Shown: positions 52,682 to 63,379, counted from the stretch's first letter. The stretch is 64,000 nt of DNA from Burkholderia sp. (GCA_031253835.1 JAIRVP010000014.1:1-64000); one strand, 5' to 3'. Translations and numbers: made by a program. The notes: generated by a model not told the origin, from the letters alone.

Positions 52682-52877
52682 CGGGCGGCGGAGCGCATGA
52701 AGCAGCCCGGACGATTCGGCGCCGTCCGGGTTTCAAAGGGTGCTTCAGGCCGGAATGCCCGCCGCAGCACATCACCGTCGCGGCGATCGGCGATACCAGG
52801 TCGCAGTGCCACGGGTTGTTCGCGTACGTGTGTGTCTGCGCGTGCGGCGTCGGCACGAACACGTTCTTCAGATTCAT
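52536..52877 (-). CDS. Possible small gene or remnant with coding-like codon bias
   Basis: The minus-strand frame from ATG 52877 reads MNLKNVFVPTPHAQTHTY and later CDLVSPIAATVMCC with very strong G/C third-position bias as far as about 52740. Beyond that it becomes Arg/Pro-rich and overlaps the ycxB-like gene by 146 bp. It starts 27 bp after the HAD-like gene and could be its operon partner or a 3'-truncated remnant. No Shine-Dalgarno sequence and no known family. Confidence 0.35.
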   Translation of the reverse strand: MNLKNVFVPTPHAQTHTYANNPWHCDLVSPIAATVMCCGGHSGLKHPLKPGRRRIVRAASCAPPPARPCASRSEAAVDAGVRVVPRPARASAPHGTSPMTDTAGSFDDPRSSG

Positions 52878-52904
52878 GCTCGCCGCCGGCCCGTGTGCCG
52901 GCGC

Positions 52905-53339
52905 TCAGTGCAGGCCGGCCGATGCGATCGAGCGCACGGTATCGGTGATGTTCACGCAGCGCGACAGGCCGAAATGCTCGGCTTCGCGGCGCTCCGGCTC
53001 GCTGCTCGCGATCGCGACCGCGCGTTCGGGCGGCACGCCGAGCGCCTGCAGCACGACGTCGAAAGGATGCTGGTTTGATCCGGAGTCCTTCTGATTGGCG
53101 TCGGTGACGACGACCGAGAAGCGGTCGAGGTTCGCACGGCCGAACTGGCCTTCGAACATGTCGCTGAGCCGCGCGGCCGGCAGCGTCGTGACGAGACCGA
53201 GTCGATATCCTTCTTCCGATGCCTGGTCGAGCCACTGGATGATCGCGTCGCGCTGATGGCGCGATTCGCGTGAATCCGGTGTTGCTTCGATCTGTGCGAA
53301 TGCTGCGTCGAGACGGGTGACGATGGCTTCGATAACCAC
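52905..53339 (-). CDS. Degenerate HAD-like protein
   Basis: A protein of 144 residues resembling the C-terminal two thirds of a HAD hydrolase: motif II Thr in GLVTTLPAARL and a motif III/IV-like PFDVVLQALGVPPERAVAIA. The nucleophile motif DxDxT is absent from the N-terminus and the motif III lysine is replaced (SNQHPFD). It is therefore either a non-catalytic binding protein or a truncated gene. The region upstream holds a possible LysR-type motif also seen before the LysR gene at 55122. Confidence 0.55.
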   Translation of the reverse strand: MVIEAIVTRLDAAFAQIEATPDSRESRHQRDAIIQWLDQASEEGYRLGLVTTLPAARLSDMFEGQFGRANLDRFSVVVTDANQKDSGSNQHPFDVVLQALGVPPERAVAIASSEPERREAEHFGLSRCVNITDTVRSIASAGLH

Positions 53340-53595
53340 GGTGATTCCTCTTCAGAGACGTGATGATCCGTTCGCCGACGGGAATGCCACACACCTTAGC
53401 GTCGATCCGGAAAACGCGACCAATTAATATTTTTATCCGACTCATACGATTCGACTAATGAATCGGGTTGCGAGCCAGCGTGGGCGCGGGATGCGTGTCG
53501 CAGGGGGGCGTGCGCGCGAACGGCGTCCCATCGACGGCCTTCGATGTGATGCACCCGCGTGGCGCACAGTCTGAATGCATCGGGCATATGCATAT
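53340..53595. other. AT-rich promoter region of the HAD-like gene
   Basis: The interval, together with the terminator and tail to 53662, is gene-free for 323 bp. It contains an AT-rich block (53421-53460), the inverted repeat CGATTC-gactaat-GAATCG (53448-53466) and a sequence resembling the LysR-side motif at 55106-55135. No coding frame is convincing. Confidence 0.4.
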
Positions 53596-53634
53596 AAAAA
53601 AACGGCATATCGAGCGATGACGCCCGATATGCCG
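53596..53634 (-). terminator. Strong Rho-independent terminator after ndh
   Basis: On the minus strand CGGCATATCG (53634-53625) pairs perfectly with CGATATGCCG (53612-53603), followed by seven Ts. It is 29 bp beyond the ndh stop. Confidence 0.9.
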
Positions 53635-53662
53635 CGTTGCGACGCCGCGTGCGAGTCGTCGC

Positions 53663-55021
53663 TCAGTGCAGCTTGATCGACGGCTGGTTGCGGCTTTGCA
53701 GCCAGTGGCTCAGCGACTGGAACAGCGCGCCCTTCACGCCGACCACGCTGAACAGGTGCTTGCGATACAGAAACTTGTACAGCCCGATCGCGGCGAGCCC
53801 GTCGACGATCAGCGAGCGCGAACGCACGCTGATGTCCGCCTGGTACACGGCGCCCGCATGCCCGAGCGACACGACGGTGCCTGCATCGCGGAACGTGAAG
53901 CCGGCCACCGGCTTGCCGGCGACGCGCCGCGCGAACGCGTTGACCAGATACACGGCCTGCTGGTGCGCGACCTGCGCACGCGGCGGCAGGAACCCGTTCG
54001 CACCGGTCGACGGGCACGCGGCGCAGTCGCCGAACGCATACACGTGCGGATCGTCGGGCGTCTGCAGCGTGTCGGTCACGATCACCTGGTTCGCGCGGTT
54101 GAGCGCGATGTCGCCGATCTCCCGCAGGATCGCGGGGCCCGCGACGCCGGCCGCCCAGATCGTGATGTCGCTCGCGAGCCGCTCGCCCGTCGCGGTCGTC
54201 ACGGCATCCGCGCCGACTTCCGCCACACGCGTATCGGTCAGCACGTCGACGTTCAGCGCGCGAAGCTGCGCGTGCATCTTGCCGGACAATCGTGCGTCGA
54301 GCGCGGGCAGGATGCGCGGGCCGCCTTCGATCAGCCGGATGTGCACGTCGCGTGCCGACACCAGCGCCTTGAAGCGGTACGTCGTCAGTTGCTGGACCGC
54401 GTGGCGCAGTGCGGCCGCGAGCTCGACGCCCGTCGCGCCCGCGCCGATCACGTTGATGCAGATCGGCGCCGCGGGCCGTGCCGGTTGCTGTTCGGCGGCG
54501 TGATTCGCCTTCGTGCAGGCCGCGAGGAACTTGCGGCGGAAATCCTCGGCCTGGTCGAGGTTTTCGAGCGGCAGCGCATGGCGGGCGGCACCCGGCACGT
54601 TGAAGAAGTTCGTCACGCTGCCGACCGCGAGCACGAGATCGTCATAGCCGAGTTCGCGCTGCGGCAGGACTTCGGTGCCGTCCGCGTCGTGCACGGCCGC
54701 GATCGTCGCGGTGCGGGCCGCGCGGTCGACCTGCTGCAGCGCGCCCTGCACGAAGCGGAAGCCGTGGCGCTTCGCCTGCGCCGCGTATTCGATCGTGTGC
54801 GACGCCGGATCGCGATGGCCCGACGCGGCTTCGTGCAGCAGCGGCTTCCAGAAGTGCGTCGGATAGCGGTCGACGAGCACGATGTCGGCCTGGCCGCGAC
54901 GCCCGATCGTGTCGCCGAGACGCGTGGCGAGCTGCAGGCCGCCGGCGCCGCCGCCGACGATCACGATGCGCGGCAGGCGCGGTGCGCGGTCCGTTGCAAG
55001 GTTGGGCGTGGTGTTGTCCAT
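53663..55021 (-). CDS. ndh: Type II NADH dehydrogenase
   Basis: A protein of 452 residues. FAD motif GGGAGG near residue 25 and the second nucleotide motif GAGATGVELAAALR (about 200) identify NDH-2; FWKPLLHEAASG and YAFGDCAACP are family signatures. A membrane-associated, non-pumping quinone reductase; the C-terminal amphipathic region (KGALFQSLSHWLQSRNQPS) anchors it. Divergent from a LysR gene with a shared 100-bp promoter region. Confidence 0.94.
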   Translation of the reverse strand: MDNTTPNLATDRAPRLPRIVIVGGGAGGLQLATRLGDTIGRRGQADIVLVDRYPTHFWKPLLHEAASGHRDPASHTIEYAAQAKRHGFRFVQGALQQVDRAARTATIAAVHDADGTEVLPQRELGYDDLVLAVGSVTNFFNVPGAARHALPLENLDQAEDFRRKFLAACTKANHAAEQQPARPAAPICINVIGAGATGVELAAALRHAVQQLTTYRFKALVSARDVHIRLIEGGPRILPALDARLSGKMHAQLRALNVDVLTDTRVAEVGADAVTTATGERLASDITIWAAGVAGPAILREIGDIALNRANQVIVTDTLQTPDDPHVYAFGDCAACPSTGANGFLPPRAQVAHQQAVYLVNAFARRVAGKPVAGFTFRDAGTVVSLGHAGAVYQADISVRSRSLIVDGLAAIGLYKFLYRKHLFSVVGVKGALFQSLSHWLQSRNQPSIKLH

Positions 55022-55107
55022 GTTGGGCTCCCGCTGAATGACGATTCGGATGACATTGCTCAAGAACCGACGATATAGTTTCGAACCCACTCGAACAATT
55101 TAATGTT

Positions 55108-55136
55108 TATAAGCGACTCATATGTATTCACTTATA
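55108..55136. promoter_or_regulatory. LysR-type inverted repeat at the regulator start
   Basis: TATAAG (55108-55113) and CTTATA (55131-55136) flank an AT-rich centre that includes the start codon of the LysR gene. It suggests autoregulation and control of divergent ndh. Confidence 0.45.
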
Positions 55137-56075
55137 GGAAAGACCGCGACGTTCCGGCAGCTGAAGGCGCTGGACATGATTGCGCGGCTCGGCAGCGTGT
55201 CGCGCGCGGCCGAGGAGCTGAACCTGACGCAGCCGGCCGTGTCGCTGCAGGTTCGCCTGCTCGAGGAGGCCGTGGGCGCCGCGTTGCTGCAGCGGGTGGG
55301 GCGCGGCGTGCAGCTGACCGCGGCCGGCGAGATCGTGTCGCGCTATGCGCGCGAGATCCTGCATCTGTGGAGCGAGGCCGGCGACGAAGTGGCCGCGCTG
55401 ACGGGCGATCTCGGCGGCACGCTGCGGATTGGCGCGATCACGACGGCCGAATACCTGATCCCGCCGCTGCTCGTCAAATTCACCGCGACGCGTCCGCACG
55501 TGAAGACGTATTTCAAGGTCGGCAACCGCGATGACATCATCCGCATGCTCGCGACGCATGAAATCGATCTCGCGGTGATGGGCAGTGCGCCGAAGGAGCT
55601 GCGGACGCACGCGGTCGAGTTCGCGAAGCATCCGATGGTGTTCGTCGCGGCGCCCGGTCATCCGCTGATGCAGCGCAAGCGCGTCGCGCTGAAGGATCTC
55701 GAATCCGCGCACCTGCTCGTGCGCGAACGCGGCGCGGGCACGCGCTCGACCGTCGAAAGCCTGTTCAAGAACGCGGGCTACCGGTTCCATGTGGGCTCCG
55801 AACTGTCGAGCAACGAGGCCATCAAGCAGATGGCCGAAGCGGGGCTCGGCATCGCGTTCCTGTCGTTGCACGCGTGTGCACTCGAATTGCGCACCGGGCT
55901 GCTCGGGCAACTGCCGTTCCCCGGCAACCCGATCGAGCGCGAATGGTATGTGGTCACGCTCGCCGACCGGCGGATCTCGCAGGTGACGGGGCTGTTCCGC
56001 GATTTCCTGATCAAGCAGGGCGCGCCGGTGATCGACGGCGCGACGGTGGCGCCGCACGAGCGGCGGCGCAAGTAG
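55122..56075 (+). CDS. LysR-family regulator, CbbR-like
   Basis: A protein of 317 residues. HTH: LGSVSRAAEELNLTQPAVSL; effector domain from about 95 (GGTLRIGAITTAEYLIPPLL), resembling CbbR/CysB-like regulators. No Calvin-cycle genes are nearby, so the CbbR resemblance is structural only. Divergent from ndh, its likely target; an inverted repeat overlaps its start. Confidence 0.9.
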   Translation: MYSLIGKTATFRQLKALDMIARLGSVSRAAEELNLTQPAVSLQVRLLEEAVGAALLQRVGRGVQLTAAGEIVSRYAREILHLWSEAGDEVAALTGDLGGTLRIGAITTAEYLIPPLLVKFTATRPHVKTYFKVGNRDDIIRMLATHEIDLAVMGSAPKELRTHAVEFAKHPMVFVAAPGHPLMQRKRVALKDLESAHLLVRERGAGTRSTVESLFKNAGYRFHVGSELSSNEAIKQMAEAGLGIAFLSLHACALELRTGLLGQLPFPGNPIEREWYVVTLADRRISQVTGLFRDFLIKQGAPVIDGATVAPHERRRK

Positions 56076-56096
56076 GCCGATACGCCGACCGTCCGG

Positions 56097-56288
56097 TCAG
56101 ACGAGCCCGAAATCGTCGTTGCTGTCGGGAATCGACGCGAGCAGCCGTTCGAGCCGGTACCAGCCGATGACGCGCAGGCACCATGTGGCGAAAGCATGAC
56201 GGCGGGAGAGGGGGCCGGACGAAGGGCGCGTGGCGCCGGAAGGCGAGGGCGCGATGAACGACGCGCGCAGCGGGCAGTAATGGGGCAT
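56097..56288 (-). CDS. Small hypothetical protein (63 aa)
   Basis: Start ATG 56288 follows GGAG. The sequence begins MPHYCPLRASFIAPSPSG and ends WYRLERLLASIPDSNDDFGL. The end is reminiscent of DUF1127-like short proteins but lacks their arginine pattern. Convergent with the LysR gene, 21 bp apart. Function unknown. Confidence 0.5.
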   Translation of the reverse strand: MPHYCPLRASFIAPSPSGATRPSSGPLSRRHAFATWCLRVIGWYRLERLLASIPDSNDDFGLV

Positions 56289-56480
56289 GACGGGCTCCGT
56301 AGGTGTCGGATGGGGCGATCGTAAGCGTCGCGGCGCCCGCCGGCGCGCACGCAAGGATCGTCCCGAGCAGAAACGGATGATCTTTTTCTGCTCGGCGCCG
56401 GGGCGGCCGCGCAGGCCCGGCACGCCGGGTCAAAACGCGTCACAATGCGCGTTCGTCACCCGATCTGGTGGAGACAAGCG

Positions 56481-57404
56481 ATGAGCGATCCGATTCTTGC
56501 CGCGCCGACGGACAACGGCGTCCCGGTCAGCCTGCGTTCCAGCCGCGGGCTGGGCTGGCAGGGCTTTGGCGCGTCGCTGCTGGAGATCCGCGCGGGCACG
56601 TACCGGATCCCGGCGGCCGAGCATCACCGGATCGGCGTGCATATCGGGTCGCCGGTTCGCGCGGATTGCGTGTGCGACGGCGAGCGCGTGTCGCGCATCC
56701 AGGCGCACGGCGACGTCGACGTGATTCCGGCCGGCCTGCCCGGCCAGTGGACCGACAGCGCCGACTGCCGGATCCTGCATATCGCGCTCAGCGATACGTT
56801 CGTGCGGCGCACCGTCGAACAGCTCGAGCTGAAGCCGTCGCAGGCGCAGATCCGCCGCCGGCTGCAGGTGCGGGACCCGCGGCTGCAGCACATCGCGTGG
56901 GCGATGGCCGCCGAACTCGAAGCGGAAGACGCGTCGGATCCGCTTTACGCGGAAAGCCTGTGCACGGCGCTCGTCGCGCGGCTGGTCGACGGCCAGCCGG
57001 CATTCCGCGAACGCCGGCGCACGCTTGCGCCGAAGGCGGCCGCGCGCGTGATCGACTATGTCGAGGCGAATCTCGACCGGCGCATGACGCTGGCCGAACT
57101 TGCGGCGCTCGTGTCGATCAGCGTGCCGCATTTCAAGGTGCTGTTCCGTGAAACGCTCGGGATGCCCGTGCACCAGTACGTCGTGCGGCGCCGGGTGGAG
57201 CGCGCGAAGGCGTTGCTGCTGGAAGGCCGGCTCAGCATCAGCCAGATCGCGCTGGAAGCCGGGTTTGCGCACCAGAGCCACATGGCGAACTGGATGAACC
57301 GCGTGCTCGGCGCAACGCCGACGGAGATCGCGCGGTCGGGCGCGCGGGGCGGGTTGCGGCTCGCTTATGACGGTGGGGACGGCGCGGAGCCTGCGCGTCG
57401 ATAG
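56481..57404 (+). CDS. AraC-family regulator
   Basis: A protein of 307 residues. A cupin-like N-terminal domain (HHRIGVHIGSPVRADCVCD) precedes an AraC domain with MTLAELAALVSISVPHFKVL and ISQIALEAGFAHQSHMANWM. Start ATG 56481 follows GGAGACAAGCG. It lies 140 bp upstream of the NmrA-like gene on the same strand and probably activates it. Confidence 0.92.
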   Translation: MSDPILAAPTDNGVPVSLRSSRGLGWQGFGASLLEIRAGTYRIPAAEHHRIGVHIGSPVRADCVCDGERVSRIQAHGDVDVIPAGLPGQWTDSADCRILHIALSDTFVRRTVEQLELKPSQAQIRRRLQVRDPRLQHIAWAMAAELEAEDASDPLYAESLCTALVARLVDGQPAFRERRRTLAPKAAARVIDYVEANLDRRMTLAELAALVSISVPHFKVLFRETLGMPVHQYVVRRRVERAKALLLEGRLSISQIALEAGFAHQSHMANWMNRVLGATPTEIARSGARGGLRLAYDGGDGAEPARR

Positions 57405-57544
57405 CTGCCCGACGGGCGGGTTGCGCGATCCGTGCGCGCCCCCGCATCCCGTCATCCTTTCCTGCTCGATTCATCCCTCCGTGCGCGCCTTCCCGGCCGC
57501 GCAACCCGACAATCACAGCACCATCATTCCCCCAGGAGCGGATC

Positions 57545-58432
57545 GTGTTCGTGATCTTCGGAGCATCAGGCAACGTCGGCCTGTCCACCGTGACGACCTT
57601 GCGCAACGCCGGCCATGCCGTGCGTGCGGTGTTGCACGACGCGCGCCATCGTGACCGTTTCGCACAACTCGGCTGCGATGTCGCGATCGCGGAATTGACG
57701 GATGCGAACGCGATCGCCGCGGCGATCGACGGCGCGCAGGCCGTGCAGATCCTGTGCCCGGTGCCGGTCGCCGACCCCGATCCGGCCGCGACGATGACGC
57801 GGACGATCGATGTCGCGACCGCCGCACTCGCCGCGAACCCGCCGCCGGCGCTGCTCGCGCTGTCCGACTACGGCGCGGAGCGCGACGGCAATACGGGCAT
57901 CACCCGCCTGTTTCATCACTTCGAGGAACGGCTGAAGACGATCTCGACGCAACTGACGCTGCTGCGGTCGGCCGAGCACCTGCAGAACTGGGCGCGCGTC
58001 CTGCCGGTCGCGCTGGGCACGGGCGTGCTGCCGAGCTTCCATCATCCGGTCGGCAAGGTCTTTCCGACGGTGTGGGCGCCCGATGTGGGCGTTGTCGCGG
58101 CGCGGCTGCTGCTCGACGCACCGGAGGGCGGCAACGGGCCGCGCATCGTCAGCGTCGAAGGGCCGCGGCGCGTGAGCGTGACGGCGATCGCGGATACGCT
58201 CGGCGCGGCGGCGGGCCGCTCGATCGTCGCGCACGAGCTGCCGCGCGATACATGGAATGCGACGCTGCTGCGCGCCGGGCTCAGCGAACGCCATGCGCAG
58301 CTGATCGTCGATCTGTACGACGTGCACAACGCGGGGCAGATCGACGTCGAGGCCGGCATGTCGGAGCGCGCCTACGGGACGACGTCACCGTTCGATGCGC
58401 TCGCGCAACTCGTGCGCCAGCACGCGCGCTGA
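57545..58432 (+). CDS. NmrA-family NAD(P)-binding protein
   Basis: A protein of 295 residues starting at GTG 57545 after CAGGAG. The N-terminal Rossmann motif is FGASGNVGLSTV (GxxGxxG), with the atypical SDR/NmrA fold and PRRVSVTAIADTLG near the end. It lacks the SDR Tyr-Lys pair in standard spacing, as in quinone reductase 2-like or redox-sensor NmrA proteins. Possibly regulated by the upstream AraC protein. Confidence 0.85.
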   Translation: MFVIFGASGNVGLSTVTTLRNAGHAVRAVLHDARHRDRFAQLGCDVAIAELTDANAIAAAIDGAQAVQILCPVPVADPDPAATMTRTIDVATAALAANPPPALLALSDYGAERDGNTGITRLFHHFEERLKTISTQLTLLRSAEHLQNWARVLPVALGTGVLPSFHHPVGKVFPTVWAPDVGVVAARLLLDAPEGGNGPRIVSVEGPRRVSVTAIADTLGAAAGRSIVAHELPRDTWNATLLRAGLSERHAQLIVDLYDVHNAGQIDVEAGMSERAYGTTSPFDALAQLVRQHAR

Positions 58433-58457
58433 CCGAAGCGGCGGCGCGCGGCGTGGA

Positions 58458-59660
58458 TTACGCGGGGCGCCGCACCCTGTTCAGCACCGCATACGCCACC
58501 GACCCGATCACGATCCCCCAGAACGCGGAGCCGAGCCCGAGCCACGTCATCCCCGACGCGGTTGCGAGGAACGTGATCACCGACGCTTCGCGGTGGTTCT
58601 CGTCCTCGAAGATCCCGTGCACGTTCGCGCTGATCGCGCCGATCAGCGCGAGCCCGGCGAGGATCGCGACGAAGGCCTTCGGCAATGCGAAGAACACCGT
58701 GACGATCGTGCCCGCGAACAGCCCGCCGATCAGGTAGAACGCGCCGTTCGCGAGGCCGGCGATGTAGCGCCGGTCCGGATCCTCGTGCGCGTCCTTGCCC
58801 GTGCACAGCGCCGCGGTGATCGCCGCGACGACGATCGTGATCCCGCCGAAGCACGCGACGACGAGCGACATCACGCTGGTCGCGTTGATGATCGGGCGCG
58901 CCGGTGTGTGATAGCCCGACACGCGCAGGATCGTCATCCCCGGCAGGAACTGGCCGGTGAGGCTCACGACGACGAGCGGCAGCGCGAGGCTGAGCGTCGT
59001 GCCGAGCGTCCATTCGGGCGCGATGAAGATCGGCCGCGCGATGCTCGGCGATACGTTGCCGAGATGCGTCATCCCGAGCAGCGTCGCGAGCGCGGCGCCC
59101 GTCAGCAGCACGAGCACGATGCTGTAGCGCGGCAGCAGGCGCCTGAAGATCACGTAGGCCGCGATCATGCCGAACGCGAGCGCGGGCTGGTCCGACGCGG
59201 CGGAGAACGCATGCATGCCGAACGGCAGCAGGATGCCGGCCATCATCCCGCACGCGATGCCGCGTGGAATGTGGCGCACGAGCCGGTCGAAATAGCCGGT
59301 CACGCCGATCACCAGGATGATGAGTGCCGCCGTGATGTACGCGCCGACGGCCTGGTTGAGCGTCAGTTGCGGAAACAGGCCGACGAGCAGCGCGGTGCCG
59401 GGCGCCGACCACGCGGTGATGACCGGCACTTTCAGCTTCCAGCTCGCGAACAGGCCCGATACGCCCGCGCCGATCGAGATCGCCCAGACCCACGACGACA
59501 CCATTTCACTGGATACGTGCGCGGCCTGCGACGCCTGGAAGAAGATCGCGAGCGGGCCCGCGTAGGAAATCAGGACCGCGAGAAAGCCCGCGGTGACCGC
59601 GGAAACGGACCAGTCGTTGCCGATCGTGCGGATCGCGCCGGGCGGGGAGTTCGGTTGCAT
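58458..59660 (-). CDS. benE: BenE-family benzoate transporter
   Basis: A protein of 400 residues with about eleven or twelve membrane helices. FLAVLISYAGPLAIFFQAS, ITAWSAPGTALLVG and LPLVVVSLTGQFLPGMTILR are typical BenE signatures. BenE proteins import benzoate with protons. No benABCD genes lie in the window, so the substrate may be a related aromatic or other acid. Confidence 0.9.
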   Translation of the reverse strand: MQPNSPPGAIRTIGNDWSVSAVTAGFLAVLISYAGPLAIFFQASQAAHVSSEMVSSWVWAISIGAGVSGLFASWKLKVPVITAWSAPGTALLVGLFPQLTLNQAVGAYITAALIILVIGVTGYFDRLVRHIPRGIACGMMAGILLPFGMHAFSAASDQPALAFGMIAAYVIFRRLLPRYSIVLVLLTGAALATLLGMTHLGNVSPSIARPIFIAPEWTLGTTLSLALPLVVVSLTGQFLPGMTILRVSGYHTPARPIINATSVMSLVVACFGGITIVVAAITAALCTGKDAHEDPDRRYIAGLANGAFYLIGGLFAGTIVTVFFALPKAFVAILAGLALIGAISANVHGIFEDENHREASVITFLATASGMTWLGLGSAFWGIVIGSVAYAVLNRVRRPA

Positions 59661-59835
59661 CGTCGTCGGGGAATGCGGCGCGCGGCCGCGAGGCAGAGCC
59701 GGGGCGAATGATTGTTGGAAGCCCCGGATGAGCCGTCATTCTGGACATTGCCGGCGCAGTTGGCAATTCGCGGGCGTTGTCGGCTTTTCGTAAGAATATG
59801 TGCGGAAGCGGGTGGATCGATGGCCCCGCCGACGG

Positions 59836-60861
59836 TCACGTGCTGATCTGCAGCACCTTGTCGACCACGGCCACCTTCACGCCGCTTCCCGTCGACAGCG
59901 ACGCCGTGCCCGCGTCGAACGGATGCACGGGCGTGTCGGTCGGCGTCCACGCATGGCGTGCGAGCAGCTCGCGATACCCGCCGCGGATCACGAAGCCGCC
60001 GCATTTCCGCGCATATGCGTCGCGCCGCATCCGGTACGCGCGCGGCAGGTCGTACCACGGCAGCTTCGGCAGGTCGTGATGAACGAGGTGGTAGTTGTTG
60101 TTCAGGTACAGCAGCCGCATCGCGAAGCCGGCCTCGTTGATCGTGATGCGCGCCTTCGGGTGCCGCGCGGCACGGTGCTCGTACAGCGAGCGGATCATCG
60201 CGAGCGACAGCGCGGGCCACGTGACGGCCAGCAGGTAGTACCACCACGGCACGCCGATCGCCCATTGCAGCCACGCGAGCAGCGCGACCACGCAGGCGAC
60301 GTGCGTCGCCCACATCGGCAGATAGCGGAAGTCGCCGCGCCGGAACGTGGCGAACGTATCGGCAACCGTCGCGGCGACGGCAAGCGGCGGCCCGACGACG
60401 ATTCGTCCGATGAACGTCTTGCGCGCGACCGTCAGCGCACGGCGCCAGCGTGGCAGCCGCGCCCAGCGTTCGCGCGTCACATAGTTCGTTTCCGGATCGA
60501 CGCCCGGCACGGTCAAATCTTCGTCGCGATGATGGTCGAGGTGCGTGTCGCGATACAGCGTGTACGGATACCAGACCGTCAGCGGCGGATAGCCGAGCAG
60601 CTTGTTCACGCGGGCGGAACGCGTCGGATGGCCGTGCAGCAGCTCGTGCTGCAGCGACAGATGCCATGCGCCGAGCAGGATCAGCGGCGGCGTCGCGGCC
60701 GCGAGCGACAGGTGTCCGTCGCGCACGAGCAGCAGCACGGCGAGCCAGCCGCCGTAGATCACGGCGACCAGCAGCCAGGTCGGCCACTCGGTGCGGGCGG
60801 TGAAGCGGGCGTCGAGCGCGGCAATCGCGCGCGCGTGATCGACGTCGAAGTATTCGGCCAT
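59836..60861 (-). CDS. Fatty acid desaturase family protein
   Basis: A protein of 341 residues. Membrane di-iron enzyme with histidine boxes HELLHGHP (about 72-79), HLDHHRDED (about 107) and NNYHLVHHDLP (about 253), plus four membrane helices. It should introduce a double bond or hydroxyl into an acyl chain or carotenoid-like lipid. ATG 60861 (MAEYFDVDHARA) is chosen. Divergent from the PhnD-like gene; 243 bp between. Confidence 0.9.
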   Translation of the reverse strand: MAEYFDVDHARAIAALDARFTARTEWPTWLLVAVIYGGWLAVLLLVRDGHLSLAAATPPLILLGAWHLSLQHELLHGHPTRSARVNKLLGYPPLTVWYPYTLYRDTHLDHHRDEDLTVPGVDPETNYVTRERWARLPRWRRALTVARKTFIGRIVVGPPLAVAATVADTFATFRRGDFRYLPMWATHVACVVALLAWLQWAIGVPWWYYLLAVTWPALSLAMIRSLYEHRAARHPKARITINEAGFAMRLLYLNNNYHLVHHDLPKLPWYDLPRAYRMRRDAYARKCGGFVIRGGYRELLARHAWTPTDTPVHPFDAGTASLSTGSGVKVAVVDKVLQIST

Positions 60862-61092
60862 GGCGTTGAGGCGGATGGATCGGGCAATGCGGGGAACGAG
60901 CGATGGAACCGGTGCGCTCGGCCCGGGTGCGCAGGTGTCTCGCGGATCACGGTCGGCCTGCCCGGCATCGCGCATGGTGGCGGCGCCGGCAGGCATTCGA
61001 ACGGTAACCGGCGAGCGCCGCACGGCCAACCAACCGATTCGTATTTGCTTATCGCGGTGTGGCCGAAAAGCATCGGGGGCGGCGCCGATGCG

Positions 61093-61098
61093 TAGAAT
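61093..61098 (+). promoter_or_regulatory. -10 box implying leaderless transcript
   Basis: TAGAAT at 61093-61098 is 6 bp before the ATG at 61105, so transcription would begin at or next to the start codon. No Shine-Dalgarno sequence precedes the ATG. A clear -35 is not seen. Confidence 0.5.
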
Positions 61099-61104
61099 GC
61101 CCGC

Positions 61105-61929
61105 ATGAACCCATGGATCGCAGTACTGCCGATGTACAACGTGACGCCGCGCCACGCCGCCCTGTGGCGCGCGCTGCTGCGCGACGCGCTCGATGCGTTC
61201 GGGAATGCCGGTGGCGCGGCCGACGTCGCGCTGCCCGACGCGCCGTTCGACGACCTGCATGCGCTGTGGCGGCGCGACGATCTGCTGCTGTCGCAGACCT
61301 GCGGCTATCCGTACCGGATGCTCGGCTTGCGCGACGCCGTGCGTTTGATCGCGACGCCCGTTTTCGATGCAGAAGGGTGCGACGGCGCGCGCTACCGCAG
61401 CGTGCTGGTCGTGTCGGCGCGCGTGCATGCGGGCGGCGCGACGACGCTCGCCGCCTGCCGCGGGCTGCGCGCCGCATACAACGGTGCGGATTCGCACAGC
61501 GGGATGAATGCATTCCGGCACGCGGTCGCGCCGCATGCCCATGACGGACGGTTCTTCGGATCGGTCACGCCGTTCGGCTCGCACGTGAACGTGCTGCGTG
61601 CGCTGGCGTCGGGCGAGGCCGATTGCGCGTCGATCGACTGCGTGACGTTTGCTTGTGTGCGCGACGCGCTGCCCGATCTGCTGAAGGACATCCGGACCAT
61701 CGGTACGACGGCCTCCGCGCCGGGATTGCCGTTCATCGCATCGCGGGCGCTGCCGGAAGCGCAGGTCGCTGCGTTGCAGGATGCGCTCGATCGCGCGGCG
61801 GCCGCCGATACGGAACGGGCGCGCGTGCTGAGGCTGAAGGGATTCGAACGGCTGTCGCCGGCCGACTACGACACGATTGCGCGGTTCGCGCAGGACGCGG
61901 CCGCGCACGGCTATCCCGAACTCGCCTGA
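61105..61929 (+). CDS. PhnD-like periplasmic-binding-fold protein
   Basis: A protein of 274 residues with similarity to the phosphate/phosphonate ABC substrate-binding family (PhnD): AVLPMYNVTPRHAALWRALL, LLLSQTCGYPYRM, FGSVTPFGSHVNVLRALAS and SIDCVTFACV. Unlike true binding proteins it has no signal peptide and no ABC permease or ATPase nearby, so it is probably cytoplasmic and not part of a classical importer. The start is supported by a -10 box 6 bp upstream, suggesting leaderless translation. Confidence 0.8.
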   Translation: MNPWIAVLPMYNVTPRHAALWRALLRDALDAFGNAGGAADVALPDAPFDDLHALWRRDDLLLSQTCGYPYRMLGLRDAVRLIATPVFDAEGCDGARYRSVLVVSARVHAGGATTLAACRGLRAAYNGADSHSGMNAFRHAVAPHAHDGRFFGSVTPFGSHVNVLRALASGEADCASIDCVTFACVRDALPDLLKDIRTIGTTASAPGLPFIASRALPEAQVAALQDALDRAAAADTERARVLRLKGFERLSPADYDTIARFAQDAAAHGYPELA

Positions 61930-61981
61930 GGCGAGGCGAGCGGCGGCGCGGATCGGTGTGGCCGTCCGCGCCGCGCCGGGC

Positions 61982-63375
<1,394 letters not shown>

Positions 63376-63379
<4 letters not shown>

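Noticed and set aside
53396..53608. 70-codon minus-strand ORF beyond ndh
   Set aside because: Its start lies inside the ndh terminator and the translation has no protein-like features.
55122..56075. Calvin-cycle role for the CbbR-like LysR protein
   Set aside because: No cbb genes lie nearby; the divergent partner is ndh, so only a family resemblance is claimed.
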